Positions 19,253 to 27,456 of a stretch of DNA of 64,000 nucleotides are shown here, one piece after another. A program made the position numbers and the translations under genes. Origin of the DNA: Rhodococcus xishaensis (lineage in GTDB: Bacteria > Actinomycetota > Actinomycetes > Mycobacteriales > Mycobacteriaceae); contig NZ_RKLO01000003.1 of the NCBI RefSeq assembly GCF_004011825.1, forward strand, positions 248,001-312,000, given 5' to 3'. Below the pieces are notes generated by a model. It was not told where the DNA came from. It did no database searches and saw only the letters and a list, made by a program, of their open reading frames with translations. Numbering within the stretch: position 1 is the stretch's first letter; each line of letters opens with the position of its first letter.

Positions 19253-21046
19253 TCACTGCAAGATCCGTGCCCACGTGCCGGCATCCGCGAAGATCCCGAC
19301 CTGCACCGGGCCGCTCAGCTCCACGCCGTCCACCCCGGGTCCTGCCGCGACGACGGTGTTGTCCTGCAACACCGGCAGCACCGCCGCGAGATCCCACAGG
19401 CGCGGCTCGGCCTCCTCTATAACCTGCAGCACGTCGCCCTGTCCGCGCAGCGCCTCGTCGATCGCGGGCTGCAGCACCGGATCGCACAGGCCCGAGAGGT
19501 TGCTCGGAGCCCGTAGCGCAGGTCCCGATTCCGACGCGACGGTCGGCGATCCGGGAGTAGTTCCCAGCGGGGTCAACGGCAGACACCCGAAGCGGGACGC
19601 AAGAGAGGTCGCCGGGTCTCCTCCGGCGCGCTCCCACCCGACCACCGCATCGACGGTTCCGGCCGACAAGGCGTCGCCGTAGAGATCCTCACCATGCAGC
19701 ACCCGGATGGAGGCCGCGATGCCCGCCCCTCGCCACAGGTCGGCCACCGTGTTCGCGACCGCGATGGCCGTTCGGTCGTTTTCCGGTGCACCGATCACCA
19801 AGGTCAGCTGCTCGTCTCCACGCATCAAGCGGCCCCGCGTCAGGATCTCTGGATCTGCTGGGGCCGTGCGGTCCGGCACCGACTGGTATCCGGCCGCCGC
19901 CAATAGGCTCGACGCTTCATCGCGCGCCAGCGCCTCCGGGGCGGTGGGTACATAACCGGGGTCGGAGGGTGCCAATACCTGAGCCCGCGCGGCTTTCGCC
20001 GACGACTGACTGCCCGCACCGACGGTCGCGAGCAGGTTCGCGTCGAGCAACCCGAACAGACCCCTGCGTACCCCTACGTCTGCCAGCTGTGCGACCCGGC
20101 CGTTGAGCGTCACCGTCAGCACCCGTGGTTGCAGCTCGGTGCCCGTGCGCACGCCCGGGATCACCGACAGCTGAGCGAGCGTCCCGGACCCTCCGTGGAG
20201 TCGCGCCACCTGTGTGTCACCAGATCGCATGGAATCGGCCAGCTGCGCCGGCGACCCACCGCGGCGCATGAGAATCTCGTCGGCCACGGCGGGAGGGCCC
20301 CAGAATCGGTCGTTGCGCTCGAGCACGATCTCGTCCCTGCCACGGTCGATCGACTTCATGTGGAACAGGCCACCGGACACCGGGATGCTGTCCGACAGTC
20401 CCCGCGCGAACCCGCCCGGCGAGTCCTTCACCAGGTGCGACGGCAGCAGGTCGGCGAACAGTTGGCGCCACGCGGGATACGCCGCCGTGAGCTTGACGGT
20501 GACGGTCTTGCCGCCGCCGGACGACTCGACATCCTCGATCAACCCGTAGCCGGCGGGGTCGACGACCCCGGGCTGACTGATCATCTGCTGCCACAGGTAC
20601 CGGAAGTCCTCAGCGGCGATCGGCGCGCCGTCGGACCACTGAGCCTCGTTGCGCAACTGGTAGATGATCGTCGACGGCGCCTCGGGTGTCGGCGGCTCGA
20701 GGGTCGCCGACACCAGCACAGACGGGTCGAGCACCCAGTCCGTGATACCCGGGTGCGCCGGGTCGAGCACCGGCCGGAACGGGCTGGGCAGAACAAGCGC
20801 ACTGACTGCGGAGTTCACGGGCGACTGATCGGCGAGAAGATGCGGGTTGAATCCAGTGCCGACGTTGTCGATCGCGACGACCACTGTGTTCCTGGCGGTC
20901 ACGGTGGTCGTGGGACTGAGGCTGTCGGTGCTCTCGACGGGGGGCGGCGGATTGGCGGTGCACGCGGCGGCGGTCAGCACCACACCGACCGCAATCGCTG
21001 CGGCCGCGCGACGCCCCCCAGCCCCCGCATTCCGGTACAGCGCCAC
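19253..21046 (-). CDS. lpqW: LpqW-like lipoprotein
   Basis: 597-residue exported protein of the family-5 solute-binding fold. The N-terminus has positive residues, a hydrophobic stretch and a lipobox-like VLTAAAC (Cys near residue 28), so it is probably a membrane-anchored lipoprotein. Mycobacterial LpqW is not a transporter component but steers polyprenyl-mannose use by the PimE branch in lipoarabinomannan and PIM synthesis; pimE lies 3 kb away here. GTG at 21046 was chosen because GGGAGGGGAGGATC precedes it. It is 35 bp upstream of mshB. Confidence 0.8.
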   Translation of the reverse strand: MALYRNAGAGGRRAAAAIAVGVVLTAAACTANPPPPVESTDSLSPTTTVTARNTVVVAIDNVGTGFNPHLLADQSPVNSAVSALVLPSPFRPVLDPAHPGITDWVLDPSVLVSATLEPPTPEAPSTIIYQLRNEAQWSDGAPIAAEDFRYLWQQMISQPGVVDPAGYGLIEDVESSGGGKTVTVKLTAAYPAWRQLFADLLPSHLVKDSPGGFARGLSDSIPVSGGLFHMKSIDRGRDEIVLERNDRFWGPPAVADEILMRRGGSPAQLADSMRSGDTQVARLHGGSGTLAQLSVIPGVRTGTELQPRVLTVTLNGRVAQLADVGVRRGLFGLLDANLLATVGAGSQSSAKAARAQVLAPSDPGYVPTAPEALARDEASSLLAAAGYQSVPDRTAPADPEILTRGRLMRGDEQLTLVIGAPENDRTAIAVANTVADLWRGAGIAASIRVLHGEDLYGDALSAGTVDAVVGWERAGGDPATSLASRFGCLPLTPLGTTPGSPTVASESGPALRAPSNLSGLCDPVLQPAIDEALRGQGDVLQVIEEAEPRLWDLAAVLPVLQDNTVVAAGPGVDGVELSGPVQVGIFADAGTWARILQ

Positions 21047-21154
21047 TATCGATCCTCCCCTCCCTGCGAAATCGCACGGCGAGCGGACACCACAGCCGTG
21101 CGCGGTGTACAAGGATTCAGCCTCGCACAGCGCACGAGAAAACCGTTACCCACT

Positions 21155-23050
21155 TCAGAGTGCGGCCTTGTCACGAGCCTTCTGACGCGAACGCTCACGG
21201 GCACGCTCGGTGGCGTTCAGGTGCACCTTGCGCACCCGGATCGCCTCGGGCGTGACCTCGACGCACTCATCGCCCGCGCAGAACTCCATGGCCTCCTCGA
21301 GGCTCAGGGTGATCGGCTTGGCGAGCGTCTCGATGACGTCGGCGGTCGAGGAACGCATGTTGGTGAGCTTCTTCTCGCGGGTGACGTTGATGTCGAGGTC
21401 CTCGGCGCGCGGGTTGATCCCCACGACGTGGCCCTCGTAGGTGTCCGCACCCGGCTCGACGAAGAACGTGCCCCGGTCGGCGAGCTGGATCATCGCGAAG
21501 GGCGTCACCGAGCCCGCGCGGTCGGAGACCAACGAACCAGTGTGGCGGGCGCGGATCTCGCCGGCCCACGGCCCGTAGCCGTGGGCGACAGCATTGGCGA
21601 TGCCGGTGCCGCGGGTCTCGGTGAGGAAGTCGGTCCGGAATCCGATCAGGCCGCGGGCCGGGACGATGAACTCCATCCGCACCCAGCCGGCACCATTGTT
21701 GGACATCTGGACCATCTTGCCCTTGCGGTTGGCCAGCAGCTGGGTGATCGCACCGAGGTGCTCCTCTGGCGCGTCGACGGTGAGCTCCTCGAAGGGCTCG
21801 TGCACCTTGCCGTCGACCAGCTTGGTGACCACCTGCGGCTTGCCGACGGTCAGCTCGAAGCCCTCGCGGCGCATCTGCTCGACGAGGATGGCCAACGCCA
21901 GCTCGCCGCGGCCCTGCACTTCCCACGCATCGGGGCGGCCGATGTCGAGGACGCGCAGCGAGACGTTTCCGACCAGTTCGGAGTCCAGGCGCGCCTTGAC
22001 CATGCGGGCCGTCAGCCTGTGCCCCTTCACACGGCCGACCAGCGGCGAGGTGTTCGTGCCGATGACCGCGGAGATGGCCGGCTCGTCGACGGTGATCGTC
22101 GGCAGCGCGACGGGGTTCTCGGTGTCGGCGAGGGTGTCGCCGATCATGATCTCGGGGATTCCGGCGACGGCGACGATGTCACCGGCGACGGCGACCTCGC
22201 CCGGCTCCCGGTTGACGCCGACCGTCTTCAGCAGCTCGGTGATCTTGACGGTCTTGGTGCCGTCGGCGTGCATCCACGCCACGTTCTGGCCCTTGCGGAG
22301 CTCGCCGTTGTGGATGCGGACGAGCGCGAGGCGGCCAAGGAAGTCCGACGCGTCGAGGTTGGTGACGTGGGCCTGCAGCGGCGCGGTCGCATCACCCTTC
22401 GGCGCCGGGACATGGTCCATCAGCACCTGGAACAGCACGTCGAGGTTCTCGTCAGCCGGAGCCTGACCGTTCTCGGGACGAGTCAGCGACGCGCGGCCCT
22501 CACGGCCCGACGCATACAGAACCGGCAGGTCCAGCATCGCCTCGGCGGCCTCGGCGGCGGTGTCGTCGAGGTCGGATGCCAGGTCGAGCAACAGGTCCTG
22601 CGTCTCGGTGACGACCTCCTCGATCCGCGCGTCCGGGCGATCCGTCTTGTTCACGACGATGATCACCGGCAGCGACGCCGCGAGCGCTTTGCGCAGGACG
22701 AAACGGGTCTGCGGCAGAGGGCCCTCGGATGCGTCGACGAGCAGCACGACGCCGTCGACCATCGACAGGCCGCGCTCGACCTCACCGCCGAAGTCCGCGT
22801 GACCGGGGGTGTCGATGACGTTGATGACGGTGACCGAACCGTCCGAGTTGTGGCGGTGGACCGCGGTGTTCTTCGCGAGGATCGTGATGCCCTTCTCGCG
22901 TTCGAGGTCACCGGAGTCCATGACGCGGTCGACCAGCTCGGCGCGCTCAGCGAAGGCGCCGGACTGGCGCAGCATGGCGTCGACGAGGGTGGTCTTGCCA
23001 TGGTCGACGTGCGCGACGATGGCGACGTTACGGAATTTGGTGGTGCTCAC
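21155..23050 (-). CDS. typA: Translational GTPase TypA/BipA
   Basis: 631-residue EF-G-like ribosome-associated GTPase. The G1 motif is AHVDHGKTTL near residue 14, G3 is VIDTPGHADFGGEVER near 80 and G4 NKTDRPDAR near 132. Domain III/V and the C-terminal domain follow, and TypA-typical RGLIGFRTDFLTETRGTG is present near 433. GTG at 23050 is preceded by AGGAGAACG. It acts in ribosome assembly and stress adaptation. It is upstream of lpqW on the same strand, as Rv1165 is next to Rv1166. Confidence 0.95.
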   Translation of the reverse strand: MSTTKFRNVAIVAHVDHGKTTLVDAMLRQSGAFAERAELVDRVMDSGDLEREKGITILAKNTAVHRHNSDGSVTVINVIDTPGHADFGGEVERGLSMVDGVVLLVDASEGPLPQTRFVLRKALAASLPVIIVVNKTDRPDARIEEVVTETQDLLLDLASDLDDTAAEAAEAMLDLPVLYASGREGRASLTRPENGQAPADENLDVLFQVLMDHVPAPKGDATAPLQAHVTNLDASDFLGRLALVRIHNGELRKGQNVAWMHADGTKTVKITELLKTVGVNREPGEVAVAGDIVAVAGIPEIMIGDTLADTENPVALPTITVDEPAISAVIGTNTSPLVGRVKGHRLTARMVKARLDSELVGNVSLRVLDIGRPDAWEVQGRGELALAILVEQMRREGFELTVGKPQVVTKLVDGKVHEPFEELTVDAPEEHLGAITQLLANRKGKMVQMSNNGAGWVRMEFIVPARGLIGFRTDFLTETRGTGIANAVAHGYGPWAGEIRARHTGSLVSDRAGSVTPFAMIQLADRGTFFVEPGADTYEGHVVGINPRAEDLDINVTREKKLTNMRSSTADVIETLAKPITLSLEEAMEFCAGDECVEVTPEAIRVRKVHLNATERARERSRQKARDKAAL

Positions 23051-23360
23051 GCGGGGCGTTCTCCTGGCTACTGACGGGGACCACGCGAGTTTGGTGTCGC
23101 ACGGCATTGGGCTGCCGTTGCGCGCATGCGTGATTCCCATTCGCGACCCCAGGGCACCGAACGTCGCGCAGAAGTCACGACATGTGCGCCGAAGGAGGGA
23201 TGGCGGCCAGCGAACACCCTACCCGCCCGCGGCGGCGGTTCTCACATCGCTGCCCGCGATCACCACCGCCGACCTGCGGATCGTGATGTGGGCCACCGCC
23301 TGCGGACGTCCTGTCAGTTATCTCACGGTCGACCCCGGGCCACTGCCCGCGGCCACTGAA

Positions 23361-23379
23361 TGAGGGTACGCTAACCTCA
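23361..23379. promoter_or_regulatory. Candidate IdeR/DtxR-type iron box
   Basis: Read on the minus strand, TGAGGTTAGCGTACCCTCA matches 15 of 19 positions of the classical box TTAGGTTAGSCTAACCTAA. It has perfect outer half-sites TGAGG/CCTCA. It lies about 50 bp upstream of the small Cys-rich gene at 23429, a suitable position for an operator over its promoter. This is a visual match only; binding is inferred. Confidence 0.4.
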
Positions 23380-23428
23380 CGCGACAACGGACTGGGCGTC
23401 GCATTCGGAGGAAGGTCAGGCTCGCCAC

Positions 23429-23611
23429 ATGGGCAAGGGGAAGGTGAAGGCCAGCAAGGTGTCTGGCCTCAAGCCCAAGAAGAAGTGCTGCCGGAAGAAG
23501 ACACGCTGCCTCAAATGCCCGGTCGTGATCATGCGCATGAAGAAGCTCGAGGACGAGGGCGCGACCAAGAAGGAACTGAAAAAGGGGCTCAAGAAGGCTC
23601 GCGCGGCCTGA
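23429..23611 (+). CDS. Small basic Cys-rich actinobacterial protein
   Basis: 60-residue protein, about one third Lys or Arg, with the cluster CCRKKTRCLKCP at residues 20 to 31. Four cysteines in C-C-x(5)-C-x2-C spacing suggest a metal site. The remainder is a charged helix ending KKGLKKARAA. Start ATG; a GGAGGAAGG lies about 15 bp upstream. I recall similar short proteins from other actinomycetes but no assigned function. It is monocistronic by spacing and convergent with mutT2. Confidence 0.75.
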   Translation: MGKGKVKASKVSGLKPKKKCCRKKTRCLKCPVVIMRMKKLEDEGATKKELKKGLKKARAA

Positions 23612-23635
23612 GGATCCGCAGCCTGAGAACCTGAG

Positions 23636-24037
23636 TCACTCACCGAGGAGTCTGACGAGGTCCGGCAGCCAGTCGCGATCGTTGTCGACGAGCGCGATCT
23701 CATGCAGCTCCCGGGCATCGACCCAACACAACGCCGCGTGGTCGAGAGCTCGGGGCGTCCCGCGGAGCAGTTCGGCCCGGTACGCGCGCAGTACCAAGCC
23801 GTCGCGCAGGGGCACGTCAGCCCCGACCCGCTCCCCCACTGCCACCTCGACACCCAGTTCCTCGAGCAGTTCGCGATGTACGGCGTCGGCGGGGGTTTCT
23901 CCGGGCTCGACCTTGCCGCCCGGCAGTTCCCACAGCCCCGCCAGTTCGGGGGGGCGGGTGCGCTGGGCGAGCAACAGCCGCCCGTCCCGGATCACAGCGG
24001 CCGCGACAACCTCGCGGTCGCGGGTCCCCGTGGTCAT
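23636..24037 (-). CDS. mutT2: Nudix hydrolase MutT2-like
   Basis: 133 residues with a complete Nudix box GX5EX7REUXEEXGU: it starts GGKVEPGETPADAV and ends HRELLEELGV, near residues 40 to 62. The N-terminus VVAAAVIRDGRLLLAQRTRP resembles 8-oxo-dGTP/CTP pyrophosphatases. It sits next to phhB, as Rv1160 (MutT2, a dCTP and 5-methyl-dCTP hydrolase in mycobacteria) does next to Rv1159A. Role: nucleotide-pool sanitation. Confidence 0.85.
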   Translation of the reverse strand: MTTGTRDREVVAAAVIRDGRLLLAQRTRPPELAGLWELPGGKVEPGETPADAVHRELLEELGVEVAVGERVGADVPLRDGLVLRAYRAELLRGTPRALDHAALCWVDARELHEIALVDNDRDWLPDLVRLLGE

Positions 24038-24070
24038 TGCGGTTCTCTCGACATCGCACCATCATGAGGT

Positions 24071-24361
24071 ATGGCCGAGCTGCTGTCCGACACCGACATC
24101 GAAACGGCACTCACGGGTCTGCCGGACTGGCGCCGCGACGGCGCCACTCTGGTCCGGACCGTCGAATCATCGAGCTTCCCGGCCGCGATAGCACTGGTCG
24201 ACCGGGTCGCGGAAGCCGCGGAGTCAATGAATCACCACCCGGACATGGATATCCGCTGGCGCAGAGTGACCTACACGTTGTCGACGCATTCCGCCGGTGG
24301 CATCACGAAATCGGATCTGGAGTTGGCTCGCCGGATCGACGAGCTGGCTGCGTCGGCGTGA
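24071..24361 (+). CDS. phhB: Pterin-4a-carbinolamine dehydratase
   Basis: 96-residue single-domain protein with the family signature NHHPDMDIRWRRVTYTLSTH near residue 56, holding the active-site histidines, and a C-terminal THSAGGITKSDLELARRID. It dehydrates 4a-hydroxytetrahydrobiopterin or acts as an accessory dehydratase. It is divergent from mutT2 by 33 bp. Its last 59 bases overlap the 3' end of pimE on the opposite strand. Confidence 0.9.
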   Translation: MAELLSDTDIETALTGLPDWRRDGATLVRTVESSSFPAAIALVDRVAEAAESMNHHPDMDIRWRRVTYTLSTHSAGGITKSDLELARRIDELAASA

Positions 24362-25586
24362 CGCGGTGCCGGCGACCGGCGTAGGCGACCCAAGCGAAGA
24401 CGACGAAAGCACCGACGACGTTGACCGCTGCGGCCCACGCGAGCGCGCCCGGGCGTGAAATCGAGTCATCCTCGAACTGCTGGAGAACCCACGGCACGCC
24501 GACAACGGTGACCACGAGCCAGCTCGCCGCGACGATACGGGTGCCGAGCTGCCGTCCATATGGTCCGTGCACGAGCCAGATCAGCATAGGGAGCACCCAC
24601 ACCCAGTGGTGCACCCAGGAGATCGGTGATACCAGCAGCCCGAAGAGTTGCACGAGCACCAGGGTGCCCAGCCGGTCCTCGCGGTCGAGTGCACGCCACG
24701 CCAGGAAGCCCAGCGCGAAGGCGGCCACGACAGCCGCGATCCATATCGCCCCAGTACCGACGTCATGACCGACGAGGCGACTGAGCGCACCGCGCAGCGA
24801 CTGGTTCCACGCCGATCCGACGGGTCCGATCCGGTCGGCATCGCCGAACTTGGAAGTGAAGTAGTCGCGAGCCTCGTCGTCGATCACGAGGTAGCTCACG
24901 CCGACGGTGCCAGCGAACGCCACGCCCGAGAAGATCGCCGTGCGCCAGCGTCGTTGCGCGAGGAAGTACAGCCCGGTGACCGCTGGTGTGAGCTTGACCC
25001 CGGCAAGGACGCCGACGATCCCGCCGGACACCCACCACCTGGTGCTGCGGACCGCGAGCATCGCCCCGAGCACCAGGAACACGTTGACCTGGCCATAGTC
25101 GAGCGTCGTCCGCACCGGCTCGCTCCACACGCCGAGCGCGGTCCACAGCATCGCGACATGCCGCCAGCGGGGTTCACGTGCGGATTCGCCCATCAGCAGT
25201 TCGAGGCTGATTCGGATCACCCAGTACAGCGCCACGACGGTACCCACCAGCCAGCCGAGGCCGACCACCCCGAACGGCAGGTAGTGCAGTGGCAGGAACA
25301 CCAAGGCCGCGAACGGCGGATAGGTGAACGGGAGCGGGAAGTCGGGCGTGTCCACCGAGTACGTGAACGCGTACAGGTCACCGTGAAGCAGGGCGGCCGA
25401 TCCGTCGACGTAGACGTGGAGATCGACGAAATTGGTGCCGTTGGGCGTGAGGATCGTCCACAACAGCCTGGCCAACACCGACAAGGCAAGTATCAGCGGC
25501 GCCCACCGGAGGAGCCGGTGGAACGCCATGTGCGCCCGGTCGGCGCGTGAAAGCAGTGGCACTGGCTGGCGTTCTCCCGTGGACAT
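24303..25586 (-). CDS. pimE: Alpha-1,2-mannosyltransferase PimE-like (GT87)
   Basis: 427-residue polytopic membrane glycosyltransferase with about ten hydrophobic segments. The first periplasmic loop contains PNGTNFVDLHVYVDGSAALL near residue 48, with the acidic residue used by GT-C mannosyltransferases, followed by PLPFTYPPFAALVFLPLHY. In mycobacteria PimE adds the fifth mannose to PIM4 using polyprenyl-phosphomannose, committing it to polar PIMs. Gene order (mutT2, phhB, pimE) matches Rv1160 to Rv1159. The 3' end overlaps phhB antiparallel by 59 bp. Confidence 0.88.
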   Translation of the reverse strand: MSTGERQPVPLLSRADRAHMAFHRLLRWAPLILALSVLARLLWTILTPNGTNFVDLHVYVDGSAALLHGDLYAFTYSVDTPDFPLPFTYPPFAALVFLPLHYLPFGVVGLGWLVGTVVALYWVIRISLELLMGESAREPRWRHVAMLWTALGVWSEPVRTTLDYGQVNVFLVLGAMLAVRSTRWWVSGGIVGVLAGVKLTPAVTGLYFLAQRRWRTAIFSGVAFAGTVGVSYLVIDDEARDYFTSKFGDADRIGPVGSAWNQSLRGALSRLVGHDVGTGAIWIAAVVAAFALGFLAWRALDREDRLGTLVLVQLFGLLVSPISWVHHWVWVLPMLIWLVHGPYGRQLGTRIVAASWLVVTVVGVPWVLQQFEDDSISRPGALAWAAAVNVVGAFVVFAWVAYAGRRHRVTPTQPARRSGEPTPDPIS

Positions 25587-25799
25587 GTGGCTGGACGCAC
25601 CCAGTGCGGCACAGCGGCGGGAAGGACCAGGTGTCGTGTCAGCCTAACCCGACCCGAACAACCGCTCGAAATTCTCGCCTCATCCGTAACAGTTGCATCA
25701 AGGATCATATTTTCCCCATACGTAACGGGATATGGTCACCAGGCGATGGCAGTCACGTCACAGGTTGCATAGACTCCTCGCGACGCTGGTCACTATCGA

Positions 25800-25927
25800 A
25801 CCGACGTATGAGTCTGTACACACCGGGGGTCGATCCCTAAAGTGACCGGCGACCGAGTAGGACGCAAAGCCCGCTCTGTGGGCCGATGCTGCACCGCAGT
25901 TGTCTGAACGACAAGGATGGGGAAACC
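25800..25927 (+). ncRNA. Structured 5' leader, possible riboswitch
   Basis: The leader of the secreted-protein gene contains GGACGCAAAGCCCG at 25860-25873, resembling the conserved GGACGCAAAGCC of c-di-GMP-I (GEMM) riboswitches. It is followed by three compact hairpins: GCCCGC/GTGGGC, CTGC/GCAG and TTGTC/GACAA, the last ending just before the ribosome binding site GGATGGGG. The other GEMM-conserved blocks are not clearly present, so this may be a different structured element. Confidence 0.3.
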
Positions 25928-26674
25928 GTGATTCGTAACCGAGGAATGCGACGAGCGATTACTGCCTGTGCAGTTGCGGCCGCCGCGGCACTCGCTGTCC
26001 CGGCCAACGCGACCGCGCAGCCCACACCCCCCGAGGGCGTCTCGATCGACACGCTGGCAACCCTCGCCCCCGCGATCGTGGGCCTCGTGGCCGACGCGCC
26101 GGATCTCAACGACGTCGATGCCCGAGCTGACCTGCTGGCCCAGGCCCGCGAGCTTCTGGAGGGCGCGAACCTGCCGCCGGAGCTGGAGTCCACTCTCGAG
26201 AGCATCATCACCTTCCTCGACGGAAGTGGCGGTGGCGGACCGGAGATACCCCAGAACGGCCCTGTGATCGCACAGTTCCTCTACCCGACCATCGGCCAGG
26301 GTTGCATCGCTCCGTCGGGCGACTCGGTCGGTACCGCGCTCGCGGTCCCTGGGCCGGCGCAGCTGCCTCCGCCCGGGCCGGGCGCAGGTCAGGCCGGCTT
26401 CGTCTTCACGGCGCTCGGCACGGAGCGGGCCGCTGAGAATCAGGGCATGACGGTGACGTGGATCAACATCGACAACGGGCGAAGCGCGACGCAGGACCTC
26501 ACTACGGAGGCGCGAATCAATCCGGACGGCCCCGCCACGCTCTCGGCGATCGCCGATACCGGTCCGGGCCGTGTCCTCGCCACCATCTCGGGTTCGCTGA
26601 CCACCGAACCTGAGGGTTCGGAGCCGATCACGTGCAGTTTCCTGCCGACTGTCGGAATGTTCACGGTCGCATAG
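25928..26674 (+). CDS. Secreted Ala/Pro-rich protein, Rv1157c-like
   Basis: 248-residue exported protein. Signal peptide: basic MIRNRGMRR, hydrophobic AITACAVAAAAALAVPANA, cleavage after ATA before QPTPP. A helical region of about 80 residues follows, then a conserved-looking domain starting QFLYPTIGQGCIAPSGDSVG with GTALAVPGPAQLPPPGPGAG and a C-terminal beta-rich part. The arrangement and neighbourhood next to pimE recall M. tuberculosis Rv1157c. GTG at 25928 was chosen for the ribosome binding site GGATGGGG and the signal peptide. Function unknown; probably cell-envelope. Confidence 0.75.
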   Translation: MIRNRGMRRAITACAVAAAAALAVPANATAQPTPPEGVSIDTLATLAPAIVGLVADAPDLNDVDARADLLAQARELLEGANLPPELESTLESIITFLDGSGGGGPEIPQNGPVIAQFLYPTIGQGCIAPSGDSVGTALAVPGPAQLPPPGPGAGQAGFVFTALGTERAAENQGMTVTWINIDNGRSATQDLTTEARINPDGPATLSAIADTGPGRVLATISGSLTTEPEGSEPITCSFLPTVGMFTVA

Positions 26675-26691
26675 AACACACGTTTGCCGCG

Positions 26692-26721
26692 AAGGTCCCG
26701 CCGACTATTCGGCGGGACCTT
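26692..26721 (+). terminator. Intrinsic terminator of the secreted-protein gene
   Basis: Perfect 12-bp stem AAGGTCCCGCCG / CGGCGGGACCTT with a 6-base loop ACTATT, followed by TTGCTTTC. It starts 18 bp after the stop codon. Confidence 0.85.
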
Positions 26722-26775
26722 TGCTTTCACCGCTGTCTGCTGTTGTGGACCCATCGGTTCGTGGTAAACCGAGGA

Positions 26776-27114
26776 ATGACCGACAACACGCAGTCGATCC
26801 GTTCCTGGAAGTCGCGGCGGTCGATCTTGTCGATTCGTTCGGAGGGCTCGATCCTGTCGATAGGAAGCGTCGGCTCGATCCTGTCGATCGGCAGTATCGG
26901 CTCGATCCTGTCGATCGGGTCCATCGGGTCGGCCGCGTCGGCACTGTCGTCGCTGTCGTTTGCAAGTGTCGGATCAGCGATGTCGGGCCTGTCGAGGTGG
27001 TCGCTGATGTCCTGGCGCGCGGTGGGACACTCCCCTGAGCAACGTCCGACTCTTGTGGTCGTACCCGACGAACCGGACCTCACCGTGTCGACCACACGAC
27101 ACGTGCAGTCCTAG
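26776..27114 (+). CDS. Ser-x-x triplet-repeat protein
   Basis: 112-residue protein with Ser at every third position for about 20 consecutive triplets, from residue 12 to about 75. The core contains three 9-residue units SILSIGSVG, SILSIGSIG, SILSIGSIG, then looser triplets (SAA, SAL, SSL, SFA, SVG, SAM, SGL, SRW, SLM). The other positions are Ile, Leu, Val, Gly or Ala, which fits a narrow beta-solenoid or a membrane-inserting structure. There is no signal peptide, and the tail (about 35 residues) is polar. The start is uncertain: ATG 26776 has GAGGA immediately adjacent; GTG 26761 is in frame. No family assigned. Confidence 0.6.
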   Translation: MTDNTQSIRSWKSRRSILSIRSEGSILSIGSVGSILSIGSIGSILSIGSIGSAASALSSLSFASVGSAMSGLSRWSLMSWRAVGHSPEQRPTLVVVPDEPDLTVSTTRHVQS

Positions 27115-27176
27115 CCCTCGCAATCTCGCAGGGCAGTCCTGGGTAGTTGTCCCTCCTCGCGCTACGAAGTCTGGCC

Positions 27177-27290
27177 CTACGGAGTCTGGGGAGTCTGCGT
27201 CTGCTGGGCGCCGGCCGAAGAGCTGCCTTCCGAGGAGCCCATGTAGAGGTTTGCAGCGATCGCGTACAGCAGGTTGATGAGAATTTCCAC
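27177..27290 (-). CDS. Candidate 37-residue membrane-active microprotein
   Basis: Short frame with GTG start at 27290 preceded by GGAGGG and a 4-base spacer, a near-ideal ribosome binding site. The product begins MEILINLLYAIAANLYMGSS and ends with a Ser/Gly/Gln/Thr/Pro-rich tail (SSEGSSSAGAQQTQTPQTP). The first 17 residues form an amphipathic or membrane-inserting helix. An in-frame GTG at 27302 is an alternative start. It is convergent with the Ser-x-x repeat gene. Short length limits confidence. Confidence 0.4.
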   Translation of the reverse strand: MEILINLLYAIAANLYMGSSEGSSSAGAQQTQTPQTP

Positions 27291-27456
27291 GAGACCCTCC
27301 ACGTCGTAGTGGTTTTCGGACTGTTTCCACTATCCGAACCGGTTCGCCGGCCGGACCCACACTGCATATCGCAGGAGCATCTCGGCCCGTTTCACCCTCT
27401 CACGGGTGCGGTAGCGTTGGGGTGGCATCGTGAAGTCACTCCAAGGAGTCACGGCC

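Noticed and set aside
20129-23074. Very long plus-strand open frame opposite lpqW and typA
   Set aside because: Over 900 codons, but it lies wholly antisense to two well-supported genes, shows low-complexity Arg/Gly/Asp-rich composition and has no recognisable motif. It is a high-GC artefact.
25627-25645. Second iron-box-like sequence upstream of pimE
   Set aside because: Only about 13 of 19 positions match and one half-site is poor; iron control of pimE is not expected.
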